Assembly: GCF_000309385.1 (NCBI RefSeq)
Contig: NZ_JH976537.1
Coordinates: 3,518,498-3,582,497 of the forward strand
Direction: 5' to 3'
DNA from: Nodosilinea nodulosa PCC 7104
GTDB lineage: Bacteria > Cyanobacteriota > Cyanobacteriia > Phormidesmidales > Phormidesmidaceae
DNA: 64,000 bases
Part shown: positions 42,965 through 52,134 of the stretch, in pieces
How the letters are laid out: each line of letters begins with the position of its first letter
Numbering within the stretch: position 1 is the first letter of the stretch
Program-made: the position numbers and the translations under genes
Notes under the pieces: generated by a model
Databases searched by the model: none
What the model saw: the letters and a program-made list of their open reading frames with translations, nothing else
What the model was told of the DNA's origin: nothing

Positions 42965-44755
42965 ATGACGCTTCCCATTCGCAACGTTGCAATCATTGCT
43001 CACGTTGACCACGGCAAAACCACTCTGGTTGATGCCCTGCTAAGGCAGTCCGGCATTTTTCGCGAAGGGGAAGACGTACCCGACTGCGTCATGGACTCTA
43101 ACGACCTGGAGCGGGAGCGTGGCATTACCATTTTGTCGAAGAACACCGCCGTCCGCTACGGAGAGACGTTAATCAATATCATCGATACCCCTGGTCACGC
43201 CGACTTTGGCGGCGAGGTAGAGCGGGTACTGGGCATGGTCGATGGCTGCATCCTGATTGTGGATGCCAACGAAGGCCCCATGCCCCAGACCCGATTTGTG
43301 CTCAAAAAAGCTCTGGAAAAGGGGCTACGTCCCATTGTGGTGGTCAATAAGATCGATCGCCCCCAGGCCGATCCCCATGGATCGGTAGATAAGGTGCTCG
43401 ATCTATTCATTGAGCTAGGGGCCGATGATGACCAGTGCGAGTTTCCCTACCTATTTGCATCGGGTTTGGCGGGCTATGCCAAAGCCAAGCTCGAGGATGA
43501 AGGGATCGATATGAAACCCATGTTCGAGGCTATTCTCGACCATGTACCACCTCCGGTCGGCGATCCTGAAAAGCCTCTGCAAATTCAGGTGACGACCCTC
43601 GACTATTCTGAGTATTTAGGCCGCATTGTGATCGGTAAGATCCACAACGGAGTGATCAACGCTGGCCAGCAGGCGGCTTTGGTTAGAGAAGACGGCAGCC
43701 TGGTTAAATCTAAGATCTCGAAACTGCTGGGCTTTGATGGCTTGAAGCGCATTGAGATTGAGCAGGCCTCGGCAGGCCACATCGTAGCGGTAGCGGGCTT
43801 TGCCGATGCCAACATTGGTGAAACAATTACTTGCCCCACCAACCCCCAGGCGCTGCCCCTGATCAAGGTAGACGAACCAACCTTGCAGATGACCTTTGTG
43901 GTCAACGACTCGCCCTTTGCGGGCCAAGAGGGCAGCTTTGTCACGTCGCGCCAGCTGCGCGATCGCCTCATGCGCGAGCTTGAGACCAACGTAGCTTTGC
44001 GGGTCGAACCCACCGATTCCCCCGATCGCTTCTCCGTGTCGGGCCGAGGTGAGCTGCACCTGGGTATTTTGATTGAGACTATGCGGCGGGAAGGTTATGA
44101 GTTTCAGGTCACCCAGCCTCAGGTCATCTATCGCGAAGTCAACGGTCAACCCTGTGAGCCCTACGAGCTGCTAGCGCTCGATGTCCCCGAAGAGGGCGTG
44201 GGTGGCTGTATGGAGCGCATTGGCCAGCGCCGGGGCGAACTGCAAGATATGCGGATCATGGGCGACGGTCGCGCCACCCTGGAATTTGTGATTCCCGCTC
44301 GGGGGCTGATTGGTTTTCGGGGTGAGTTTATGCGGCTGACCCGCGGCGAGGGCATCATGAACCACAGCTTCTCAGACTACCGCCCCCTCTGTGGCGAAAT
44401 TGAGGCCCGCCGCAACGGTGTGCTGATTGCCTTTGAAGAAGGGGTAGCCACCTTCTATGCCCTCAAAAATGCCGAAGACCGGGGAGTCTTCTTCATTGCC
44501 CCTGGCACCAAGGTCTATAAGGGCATGATTGTGGGAGAGCACAACCGCAACCAGGATTTGGACCTCAATATCTGCAAGACGAAACAACTCACCAACCACC
44601 GCGCCGCTGGCGGGGATGAATTGGTACAGCTACAAACCCCTGTGGATATGAGCTTAGAGCGCGCTCTAGAATATATTGGCCCGGATGAACTGGTGGAGGT
44701 TACCCCGGAGTCCATTCGCCTGCGCAAGCTTTCTAAAAAGCTGGTCAAGCGATAG
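42965..44755 (+). CDS. typA: Translational GTPase TypA/BipA
   Basis: 596 residues from the ATG at 42965; the frame extends to 42908 but the family starts at [16 protein letters not shown]. GTPase motifs G1 [10 protein letters not shown]2 (RGITIL), G3 DTPGHADF and G4 NKIDRP are complete. Domains II, III, V and the TypA-specific C-terminal domain follow ([17 protein letters not shown], then [19 protein letters not shown]). Acts on ribosomes, mainly for assembly and stress adaptation. It is a single-gene unit. Confidence 0.95.
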   Translation: MTLPIRNVAIIAHVDHGKTTLVDALLRQSGIFREGEDVPDCVMDSNDLERERGITILSKNTAVRYGETLINIIDTPGHADFGGEVERVLGMVDGCILIVDANEGPMPQTRFVLKKALEKGLRPIVVVNKIDRPQADPHGSVDKVLDLFIELGADDDQCEFPYLFASGLAGYAKAKLEDEGIDMKPMFEAILDHVPPPVGDPEKPLQIQVTTLDYSEYLGRIVIGKIHNGVINAGQQAALVREDGSLVKSKISKLLGFDGLKRIEIEQASAGHIVAVAGFADANIGETITCPTNPQALPLIKVDEPTLQMTFVVNDSPFAGQEGSFVTSRQLRDRLMRELETNVALRVEPTDSPDRFSVSGRGELHLGILIETMRREGYEFQVTQPQVIYREVNGQPCEPYELLALDVPEEGVGGCMERIGQRRGELQDMRIMGDGRATLEFVIPARGLIGFRGEFMRLTRGEGIMNHSFSDYRPLCGEIEARRNGVLIAFEEGVATFYALKNAEDRGVFFIAPGTKVYKGMIVGEHNRNQDLDLNICKTKQLTNHRAAGGDELVQLQTPVDMSLERALEYIGPDELVEVTPESIRLRKLSKKLVKR

Positions 44756-44989
44756 ACAGGGCCAACCGCAGAAATTGCCCATTGTTTGAGCTGGATTCCC
44801 CTGTCACTGCGAACAGAGGAATCCAGTTTTGTTTGGGTATGCTCTGCTATAGCTGCTGCCCCAGCCTAGGACCGCTGCGGATAGATTCGATCCCGGCGGT
44901 TTGCCCGTCAGTGTTCGCATTTATGCTGGACGGGCGGCACCTGGGCCGGTGCGATCGCGCCTCCAATACAGGTAGAGTAAGGCAATCCC
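44756..44989. other. Intergenic region
   Basis: About 230 bp with a hairpin: GGATTCCCCTGT and ACAGAGGAATCC (about 44791-44822) pair almost perfectly, a likely typA terminator. No gene is supported. Confidence 0.5.
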
Positions 44990-46165
44990 ATGAGATTTGC
45001 GGCCCGCTTCACTAACTGGCTAGAGCACCGCTGGGTCAACCCTGCCTATGTGGGTTGGGTGCTGCTGGGGCTTGCGCTGTTCTTTTTTGCGGCGGCGACC
45101 AATACCCTGGCAGGCTGGCTCTACGTGATTAGCGGCGTCATGCTGGCGCTGCTGATGGTGGCGGCCCTGCTGCCGCCCCGCAATCTACAGGGGCTGGTGG
45201 TGACGCGATCGCCCATTCAGCCCGTTACAGCCAGCACCCCCCTAGCAATTGAGCTTCGTGTTCACAATCCTCAGCGACAGCCCAGGGGGCTGTTTCAGAT
45301 TATCGATTCCCTGCCCGCCAGTTTGGGGGCCGTTCAGGCAACGGCCATTAGCACTTTGCCCCCTGGCCAAACTTACACCTGGCAATACTCAGTGCCCACC
45401 GAGCGCCGAGGCATCTACCACTGGCCCCAGGTCGATCTGCGAACGGCCGCTCCTCTGGGGCTGTTTTGGTGCCGCCGCTCTACGGAAGCACCGGCCACTG
45501 CCGTGGTGTATCCCCAGGTATTGCCCCTAAAGCGCTGCCCGCTGCTGGATACTGTTGGCCCTCGCAACGGGCAGCACTGGCGCTATAGCCCCTTGACCCA
45601 GGCCGATACCCAGGGGGTGACGCGATCGCTGCGGCCCTACCGCTGGGGCGACCCCACCCGGCTGATTCACTGGCGTACCAGCGCCCGCTACGGTGAACTC
45701 CGGGTGCGCGAGCTAGAAAACATGACCGCCAGCCGCGAAGTGATTATTGCCCTCAACACCAGCGCCCGTTGGGATGTGCCCAGCTTTGAGCAGGCTGTAG
45801 TGGCGGCGGCTTCGCTCTATACCTATGCCGTCAAGCAGGGCTTTACCGCTGCCCTTTGGCTGCCCAACTTGGCCGCAGGAAACAATCTGCTGAGAGAGAG
45901 CAGCCGGGTGATGTATTCTTTAGCGGGGATCAATCCCGCTCCAACGGCTCAGAGCGCCACGGCACTGCCGCCGAGGGCCACAATCTGGCTGACGGCGGCA
46001 GGTGCTCCGTCGATGGCCCTGCCAGCGGGCAGCCGCCAGGTAGTGTGGGGAAATGGCTCGGGGTCCGATGCCCAAGATAGGGGCATCGGTACCCTACAAA
46101 TTGATGCCAGTGAGCCCCTAGAAACCCAGCTGCAGGCCAAGGTTGCTGATATAGCCAGGTTTTGA
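44990..46165 (+). CDS. DUF58 domain protein
   Basis: 391 residues. Two membrane helices near the N-terminus (about 19-36 and 40-60), then a beta-rich region. The DUF58 signature follows: GVTRSLRPYRWGDPTRLIHWRTSARYGELRVRELE (about 204-238). A von-Willebrand-like part comes after it (REVIIALNTSARWD). DUF58 proteins usually act with MoxR ATPases in assembling periplasmic or membrane complexes; no MoxR gene is next to it here. It is probably anchored in the plasma membrane. Confidence 0.85.
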   Translation: MRFAARFTNWLEHRWVNPAYVGWVLLGLALFFFAAATNTLAGWLYVISGVMLALLMVAALLPPRNLQGLVVTRSPIQPVTASTPLAIELRVHNPQRQPRGLFQIIDSLPASLGAVQATAISTLPPGQTYTWQYSVPTERRGIYHWPQVDLRTAAPLGLFWCRRSTEAPATAVVYPQVLPLKRCPLLDTVGPRNGQHWRYSPLTQADTQGVTRSLRPYRWGDPTRLIHWRTSARYGELRVRELENMTASREVIIALNTSARWDVPSFEQAVVAAASLYTYAVKQGFTAALWLPNLAAGNNLLRESSRVMYSLAGINPAPTAQSATALPPRATIWLTAAGAPSMALPAGSRQVVWGNGSGSDAQDRGIGTLQIDASEPLETQLQAKVADIARF

Positions 46166-46396
46166 CGAGTTTTGGGCTAGGCCAAGGGGGCAGCCGCCAG
46201 ACTCTATCTCGGCTTTGGCGATCGCGTTTAGTGCGATGAGCCCAGAGTCTGCCGGTGCGATCGCCTCAACCCAGCTGAGCAGGATTTCCCTGGGCGTAGG
46301 GGCTGACCCCGAGGCAATTTTTCGGCTAGTGAACGCCATTCTGCCCCTGCCCATCGGGGTAGGCAGAATAGCTTTGGCACAGAGCTAAAAAAGGGC
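46166..46396. other. Intergenic region
   Basis: No supported gene. Includes the 3' end region of the DUF58 gene; a GCGATCGC HIP1 site is present. Confidence 0.4.
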
Positions 46397-46426
46397 AAAA
46401 AAAAGGAGAGCCTAAAATAGCTCTCC
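46397..46426 (-). terminator. Terminator of gatB
   Basis: GGAGAGC (46405-46411) and GCTCTCC (46420-46426) form the stem. On the minus strand TTTTTTTT follows. Located 95 bp after the gatB stop. Confidence 0.85.
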
Positions 46427-46520
46427 CTACCATCAGGGTGCATCTGAGTACCATATTAACCCAAAAAAAGCATGGGGGGTGAGACCCCTTATTGAATTTT
46501 TTCAATGGATTTAATGGCTA

Positions 46521-48008
46521 TCATGTATTTAGCTTTTGGCTCAGGAGCTGGTTGCTCAACTTGGGGTCAACCCGACCTCCACTGCGCTTCATGAGCTGGC
46601 CGACAAAAAAGCCCTGGAGCTTTTTCTTACCGCCGCGATAGGCTTCAAGCTCCTCGGGATGGGCCGCTAGCACCTCGTCGATCAGCGCCTCAATCTGAGC
46701 GGGGTCGGAAATTTGGCTCAGCCCCCGCGTCTCGACCAGAGCCTTGGGCGAACCGCCCTGGGTCAGCAGTTCGGGTAGCAAATCCTTGCCAATTTTGTTG
46801 CTGATAGTGCCCGCTTCAATCAGCTGCACCAGCTCCGCCAGACTGGCCGGAGTCAAGGGCAGCGCGTCAATCGACAGCTTTTCGTTGTTTAAGTAAGCGG
46901 CAATGTCCTGGGTAATCCAGTTGGAGGTGAGTTTGGCATCGGCCCCGGCGGCTACTGTAGCCTCAAAGTATTCGGTAATCGCGCGCTCGTCGCTGAGCAC
47001 CCGCGCATCGTAGGGGGAGAGGCCAAAGTCTTCTTCGTAGCGGGCCCGCTTTTGGGCCGGCAGCTCGGGCAATTCGGCCAGCCAGCCTTCCCTCTGCTCC
47101 ACCGACACCACAATGGGAGGCAGGTCAGGTTCTGGGAAGTAGCGGTAGTCGCTGGAGCCTTCCTTGGAGCGCATACTCTGGGTGCGCTGGCTGCTTTCAT
47201 CCCACAGGCGGGTTTCTTGAACGATTCTTTCGCCCGCTTGATTGGCTTTGATCTGCCGCTCAATCTCGTACTCGATCGCTTTTTGGATGGCGCTGAAGGA
47301 GTTCATATTTTTGATCTCCACCTTGGTGCCAAATTCCGCCTGGCCCACCGGGCGAACGGAAATGTTCACGTCGCAGCGCAGGGATCCCTCCTGCATGTTG
47401 CCGTCGCTGATGCCCAAATAGCGAACAATGCGGCGCAGCTCCTGGGCGTATTCGGCGGCCTCCTGCCCGGTGCGAATATCGGGTTCTGAGACGATCTCAA
47501 TCAGCGGTACCCCGGCTCGGTTGTAGTCCACCAGGGAGTAGGTGGACCCGGCCAGTCTGTCGCTGCCCGCGTGCACCAGCTTGCCCGCGTCTTCTTCCAT
47601 GTGCAGGCGGGTGATGCCAATGCGCTTGCGGGTGGCTTGCTTGGTTTTCTTGTCGATTAGCTCGATCTCTAGCCAACCGTGCTCGGCAATGGGCAGATCG
47701 TACTGGGAGATTTGATAGTTCTTGGGCAGGTCAGGGTAGAAGTACTGCTTGCGATCGAACTTGGAGTAGGGAGCGATCTGACAATTTAAGGCCAATCCCG
47801 CTTTGACAGCGTACTCCAGCACCCGCTGATTGAGCACCGGCAGCACCCCAGGCATGCCCACCACGATGGGGTCAATGTAGGTGTTGGGATCTGCCCCAAA
47901 CGCGGTAGACGCCGGGGAGAAAATTTTGGTTTCGGTGCACAGCTGACAGTGGGTTTCGAGACCAATGATGGCTTCGTACTGGGTTTTGGCGGGGGCCGCA
48001 GTGGTCAT
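46521..48008 (-). CDS. gatB: Aspartyl/glutamyl-tRNA amidotransferase subunit B
   Basis: 495 residues from the ATG at 48008, which has GGAG upstream; a TTG at 48020 lies within that site. Contains YEAIIGLETHCQL, the zinc- and substrate-binding core KNYQISQYDLPIAEHG and HMEEDAGKLVHAG, then DYNRAGVPLIEIVSEPD. The C-terminal YqeY-like tail ends with GFFVGQLMKRSGGRVDPK. It converts Glu-tRNA(Gln) to Gln-tRNA(Gln) with GatA and GatC. It is usually encoded apart from them in cyanobacteria, as here. Confidence 0.97.
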   Translation of the reverse strand: MTTAAPAKTQYEAIIGLETHCQLCTETKIFSPASTAFGADPNTYIDPIVVGMPGVLPVLNQRVLEYAVKAGLALNCQIAPYSKFDRKQYFYPDLPKNYQISQYDLPIAEHGWLEIELIDKKTKQATRKRIGITRLHMEEDAGKLVHAGSDRLAGSTYSLVDYNRAGVPLIEIVSEPDIRTGQEAAEYAQELRRIVRYLGISDGNMQEGSLRCDVNISVRPVGQAEFGTKVEIKNMNSFSAIQKAIEYEIERQIKANQAGERIVQETRLWDESSQRTQSMRSKEGSSDYRYFPEPDLPPIVVSVEQREGWLAELPELPAQKRARYEEDFGLSPYDARVLSDERAITEYFEATVAAGADAKLTSNWITQDIAAYLNNEKLSIDALPLTPASLAELVQLIEAGTISNKIGKDLLPELLTQGGSPKALVETRGLSQISDPAQIEALIDEVLAAHPEELEAYRGGKKKLQGFFVGQLMKRSGGRVDPKLSNQLLSQKLNT

Positions 48009-48049
48009 AAACCGCTCCAACGGGGAATGGGGTCAATTTAACTATTGTA

Positions 48050-48222
48050 GCTGGGTGGGAGGTGGGGGAGTGATGGGGTGGGGAGTGATGGGGTCGGGAG
48101 TGATGGGGTCGGGAGTGATGGGGTCGGGAGTGATGGGGTCGGGAGTGATGGGGTCGGGAGTGATGGGGTCGGGAGTGATGGGGTGGGGAGTGATGGAGTG
48201 GGGAGTGATGGAGTGGGGAGGA
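48050..48222. repeat. About ten tandem copies of a 15-bp repeat
   Basis: Unit GGAGTGATGGGGTCG, about ten copies, perfect in the middle and with single changes (GGGGTGG, GGAGTGG) at both ends. It lies between the stop of the ubiA-like gene and the start of gatB. A frame on the minus strand through it is a chance product of the repeat. Function unknown; it is a candidate for length variation between strains. Confidence 0.9.
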
Positions 48223-48253
48223 TTGTTAACGGGACTTACCCCTGCGGGCTGCG

Positions 48254-49150
48254 CTAGAGCAGCGAGCCTAAGATCATGCCGAGGAGGAGCACAAAGCCGA
48301 GCTGGACGTTCTGCCGAAAAATCTGCCCGTAGAGCTGGAGCGGGGGCTTGTAAAGACTGAGCTGGTAGGACTGACGCGACCAGACAATTAAGGCCGCGGC
48401 CAGGCTCAGCCAGTAGGGAAACGCCAAGAACAGCAGCAGCCCCAGCCAAATCAGGAGCAGCCAGGTGCCCAATAGGCAAAAGCCAATGAATTGAGCGCTG
48501 TAGTCGCCAAAGAACAGAGCCGATGAGTTGACCCCCAGACGGCGATCGTCGTTGCGATCGGGAATGGCGTAGACGGTGTCGAAGGCGAGGGTCCACAGCA
48601 CTACGGCCAGCCACAAAATCCACGTGGGCAGCTCGAGGGTGTTGGTTACAGCCGCCCAGGGAATGAGTACGGCAAATCCCCAGGCCAGCGATAGCACTAG
48701 CTGGGGCACTGGAAATATTCGCTTGGCCAGGGGATAGAGCAAAATAACGGGCACCGCCAGGACGCACAGCCAAAAGCTCAGGGGGTTGAGGTAGCGCGAT
48801 AGGCCATAGGCGCAGAGCAGCGATACCAGCAGCACACCGATCCCGACCTGTACCGAGAGATGGCGGGCGGCCAGGGGACGGGTGCGGGTGCGATCGACGT
48901 GGGGGTCAATGTTGCGATCCCACAGGTCGTTGACCACACAGCCAGCGGCACTGGTGGCTAAGGTGCCCAAGATAATGACACCTACCAGGGGAAGCGGCGG
49001 GCTACCCTGGGCCGCCAGCACGACTGACCAGAGGGCAGGCAGCATTAAAATGAGCCGTCCGGTGGGTTTGTCCCAGCGCAGCAGACGAAGGATGGCACTC
49101 AGCGTAGAGGGTTGGGGACGGGTGGAAGGACTCGCCATGGTTGCTGGCAC
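48254..49150 (-). CDS. UbiA-family prenyltransferase (4-hydroxybenzoate solanesyltransferase type)
   Basis: 298 residues with eight or nine membrane helices. The first Asp-rich motif is NDLWDRNIDPHVD (about 74-86) and the second is YAIPDRNDDRRLGVNS (about 194-209), both binding prenyl diphosphate through magnesium. Sequence around LRWDKPTGRLILMLPALWSV fits the UbiA type that prenylates 4-hydroxybenzoate for plastoquinone, which in cyanobacteria is made from this precursor. The exact substrate is inferred from family, not shown. Confidence 0.85.
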   Translation of the reverse strand: MPATMASPSTRPQPSTLSAILRLLRWDKPTGRLILMLPALWSVVLAAQGSPPLPLVGVIILGTLATSAAGCVVNDLWDRNIDPHVDRTRTRPLAARHLSVQVGIGVLLVSLLCAYGLSRYLNPLSFWLCVLAVPVILLYPLAKRIFPVPQLVLSLAWGFAVLIPWAAVTNTLELPTWILWLAVVLWTLAFDTVYAIPDRNDDRRLGVNSSALFFGDYSAQFIGFCLLGTWLLLIWLGLLLFLAFPYWLSLAAALIVWSRQSYQLSLYKPPLQLYGQIFRQNVQLGFVLLLGMILGSLL

Positions 49151-49245
49151 ACTACATCGCTACAGCCTTCAGCATAGCGGCCCCAGGGCCAGGTCAAAAG
49201 CGCTGGAGCGAGGGCACCGCCCGACTCCTTCCCTGGCTGCGGCTA

Positions 49246-50202
49246 TCAGTCTGAGCTGTAGATTTTCAGCCCCTTTGCGGTTAGGAGGTCTAAATTGACA
49301 GCAGCGGCGGTGTCTGCTCGATTGTGAAGGAGTACGGTAAAGCCTCCTGCCCCCAGCCCGGACTGGGGCCATAGTCGATAGCAGGGAAAGGAAACTAAGG
49401 GTGAGGCATAATCTGCCAGGGCTGGAACCTCAACGGCTGTGAACTGGGGAAACTTTTTGATCAGCCAGGCGGCCACCTGTTCGTTTTCCTCGGGGGAAAA
49501 GGTACAGGTCATGTAGGCCAGGTAGCCGTTACCCGCTACGGTTTGGGCCGCGCTGGCGAGGATGCGTTTTTGACGACCAGCATTTTTTTTGATATTCACG
49601 GGGTGAAAGCAGCCCAGGGCAGCGTCACCTTTTGCCAGCAGCGACTGCCCGCTGCACGGGGCGTCAACAATGACGATGGAGGCCCCATGGGCAAGCTGTT
49701 CGGCAAAGACTTGAGGGTCGAGGTTGAACACCAGGGCTTCGGTGAGTCCGCAGCGCTTGAGGTTAGAGATTAAGATTCTCACCCGCTTGTGGATGACTTC
49801 GTTACACCAAAGCTGCGTTGGAGCCAATGTCTTCCAGGCCAGTAAGCTTTTGCCCCCTGGGGCGGCGCAGAGATCGAGCACTGATTCTACCGGCGCTGCG
49901 ATCGCGCCCAAAACCGCCGCCGAGAACACCGAGGCCATATCCAGACAGTAGTAGGCCCCGGCCTGGTGGAGAGGGTGTCGTCCGGGCCGCTGATCGCCGC
50001 TGAGGCGATCGACCCAGGCGGGCTGCCAGGCGAGCGGCGGGGCGATCGCAAAGGGAACTACCTGCGGGCGGGGCTGAACCCACAAAAGGGCGGAGGGAAA
50101 CGCCTGAGGGGTGGTCAGAGCTGCCACGAAGGCATCGCGATCGCGTTCCTCCGAGAATAGCCGACGGCTCAGTTTTAGCAGCAGATTAGACGGTTGGCCC
50201 AT
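49246..50202 (-). CDS. NOL1/NOP2/Sun-type RNA cytosine-5 methyltransferase
   Basis: 318 residues. SAM-binding motif CAAPGGKS (about 111-118), motif IV VDAPCSGQS with one catalytic Cys (about 178-186), and motif VI MTCTFSPEENE with the other Cys (about 228-238). This is the RsmB/RsmF family that makes 5-methylcytosine in rRNA. It lacks the N-terminal NusB-like domain of RsmB and the C-terminal PUA-like domain of RsmF, so it is a short version. Target unknown. Confidence 0.85.
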   Translation of the reverse strand: MGQPSNLLLKLSRRLFSEERDRDAFVAALTTPQAFPSALLWVQPRPQVVPFAIAPPLAWQPAWVDRLSGDQRPGRHPLHQAGAYYCLDMASVFSAAVLGAIAAPVESVLDLCAAPGGKSLLAWKTLAPTQLWCNEVIHKRVRILISNLKRCGLTEALVFNLDPQVFAEQLAHGASIVIVDAPCSGQSLLAKGDAALGCFHPVNIKKNAGRQKRILASAAQTVAGNGYLAYMTCTFSPEENEQVAAWLIKKFPQFTAVEVPALADYASPLVSFPCYRLWPQSGLGAGGFTVLLHNRADTAAAVNLDLLTAKGLKIYSSD

Positions 50203-50678
50203 AGGGCAGGATTATGCCACAACCGTTACCTGAGCCGCAGGGCAAAGCCCCACAGCTATAGCTGGCCCCGTTGCTGCCTGGGTGAATCTATCACCCGCTG
50301 CCTGAGCTATATCTCAAGCAGGATGTGGCCTCGGAAAAAATAATCTCTAGGGCAATTCAATATTGATAAATTCAGTATTTGGTATTTTGTATACAGAACC
50401 ATATTGATAAAATCTAGCGCGATCGCTCGCTGTCAACCGTAATACCGCTGCCGTTTTAAATGATCCCCATCAAGTTTACGTTCGTTAAAGTTTTGAGAAT
50501 TGGTAATTCATAAAATGTGAATAGGCCTAAAGTAAACATAAAGAAAACATAAAGCGAGTTTGGCGATTCCATCGGCTGTAGTCTTTTACTACCCAGGTGT
50601 CTGGGACTTAGGATAGATGATCCCCAATTTTTTAAGCGTGAAAATGTAGGGGTTATGAGCAGCTTTTAGGAAGCCATT
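50203..50678. other. AT-rich intergenic region
   Basis: About 475 bp with no supported gene. ATATTGATAAA occurs twice, 41 bp apart (50360-50370 and 50401-50411). Also AAGTAAACATAAAGAAAACA repeats AAACATAAAG near 50530. It is a probable promoter region for the next gene. Confidence 0.45.
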
Positions 50679-51002
50679 ATGAAATCAGCGCAGTGCCGGG
50701 TGTCATCTTGTAGCCGCTGCCGTTTTTATGCTCCAGAGGGTCGCCGGGGTGGCCAATGTAGCCAGCTCGGGGTGCCGGTGGAGAGCCGTTGGGCATCCTG
50801 CTCTCTAGCTGTTCCGGTGTTTTCGGCTCCCCTCGCCGAGCTAGAGCCTCTGAATTTTTTGCCCCAGCCCATTGAGCTAACTTTCCCTGAGGTTTTCCTG
50901 GAGGCTGCACTGCTAGAGGCTGCGCTGGAGGCTCCTTCGGTGCCTGGCCACGAGTCAGCCGTCAGTTCTCCGCAGCCTGCTCCTGCCAGGATACGCCGCT
51001 GA
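50679..51002 (+). CDS. Small hypothetical protein with N-terminal cysteine cluster
   Basis: 107 residues, ATG preceded by AGGA. Four or five Cys in the first 30 residues (CRVSSCSRCRFYAPEG...CSQLG) suggest metal or redox binding. The rest is rich in Ala, Glu, Leu and Pro and probably disordered. This pattern occurs in small cyanobacterial proteins. Function unknown. Confidence 0.6.
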   Translation: MKSAQCRVSSCSRCRFYAPEGRRGGQCSQLGVPVESRWASCSLAVPVFSAPLAELEPLNFLPQPIELTFPEVFLEAALLEAALEAPSVPGHESAVSSPQPAPARIRR

Positions 51003-51132
51003 AAGAATTCGCCTCGGGTTCTAAAATGCTAGGCATGTGGGCTATTCCTAATCTGTATCTGTGCGATAGGTTGCCAAAAGGTTGCGGCATCAGGAATAAC
51101 CCAGTCGCCCTCTACCTAGCGATAGGATTTCG

Positions 51133-52119
51133 ATGACATCACTGCGCTACGCCATTGTTGGGGCTGGAGCGGTAGGCGGCTACTACGGAGCCTGCCTACA
51201 GCGCGGTGGGGTCGAGGTGCATTTCCTCCTTCACAGTGACTATGAGCATGTGGTGACCCATGGCCTGGCGGTAGAGTCGATCGCAGGAAACTTTACCCTG
51301 CCCGTGGTGCGTGCTCACCACACCACTGCCACCATGCCCGCCGTTGATGTCGTGATTGTCAGCCTTAAGACAACGCAGAATTTTCTGCTGCCGGAGCTGC
51401 TGCCGCCTATTTTGGGTCCTGAAACGGCAATTTTGACTCTGCAAAACGGCTTTGGCCTGGAGGCTGAGCTGGCCAAATGGGTGGGCGATCGCCCCATTTT
51501 GGGCGGGCTGTGCATTATTTGCGCCAATAAAACTGGCCCTGGCCACATTCGCCACATCGATTACGGCAGCCTGCTGCTGGGCCAGCACAGCGCCGACCAG
51601 CAGCCTGCCGGGGTTTCGCCACTGATAGAGCAGATTGGGCAAGACTTCCGGGTCGGGCAGGTAGATGTGGAGCTGGTGGATGACCTGCGCCTGGCCCGAT
51701 GGCGAAAGCTGATGTGGAATATTCCCTTTAACGGCCTTTCGGTGGTGATGAACGCCACGACGACCGAGATGATGGCCGACCCCAACATTCGCCAGCTAGC
51801 GGAACAGCTGATGGCCGAAGTGCTGGAAGCTGCCCGGCGGGATGGGGAAGCGCTTTCCCCTGGGCAAGGGCGGCACCTGCCTGCGGCCCTGATGGCCCAA
51901 ATGCTGGCCCACACAGAGCACATGGCCCCCTACCGCACCAGCATGAAGGTTGACTTTGACGAGGGGCGATCGCTGGAGGTCGAAGCCATGTACGGCAACC
52001 TCCTGCGGGCCGCTCAGGCGGCAGGGGCGGCGGTCCCTAAAATTGAGATGCTGTACCACCAGCTCAAGGCGATCGACCGTCGGCAGGGAAAAGGCAGCAG
52101 GGAGCAAGGGAACCGATAG
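51133..52119 (+). CDS. Ketopantoate reductase-like protein (ApbA/PanE family)
   Basis: 328 residues. N-terminal NADPH-binding motif YAIVGAGAVGGYYGA (about 6-20), then SLKTTQN, TLQNGFG and GGLCIICA. The C-terminal helical domain contains ARWRKLMWNIPFNGLS, the ApbA/PanE signature with the catalytic Lys. It probably reduces 2-dehydropantoate in pantothenate synthesis, but paralogues with other substrates exist. The C-terminus ends 16 bp before the duplicated target of the IS1634-type element; the gene itself is complete. Confidence 0.8.
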   Translation: MTSLRYAIVGAGAVGGYYGACLQRGGVEVHFLLHSDYEHVVTHGLAVESIAGNFTLPVVRAHHTTATMPAVDVVIVSLKTTQNFLLPELLPPILGPETAILTLQNGFGLEAELAKWVGDRPILGGLCIICANKTGPGHIRHIDYGSLLLGQHSADQQPAGVSPLIEQIGQDFRVGQVDVELVDDLRLARWRKLMWNIPFNGLSVVMNATTTEMMADPNIRQLAEQLMAEVLEAARRDGEALSPGQGRHLPAALMAQMLAHTEHMAPYRTSMKVDFDEGRSLEVEAMYGNLLRAAQAAGAAVPKIEMLYHQLKAIDRRQGKGSREQGNR

Positions 52120-52134
52120 AGCGTTTACAGAGCA

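Noticed and set aside
48042-48773. 243-residue minus-strand frame ending in DPITP repeats
   Set aside because: Its C-terminal third is produced by the 15-bp DNA repeat and the rest is a shifted frame over the ubiA-like gene.
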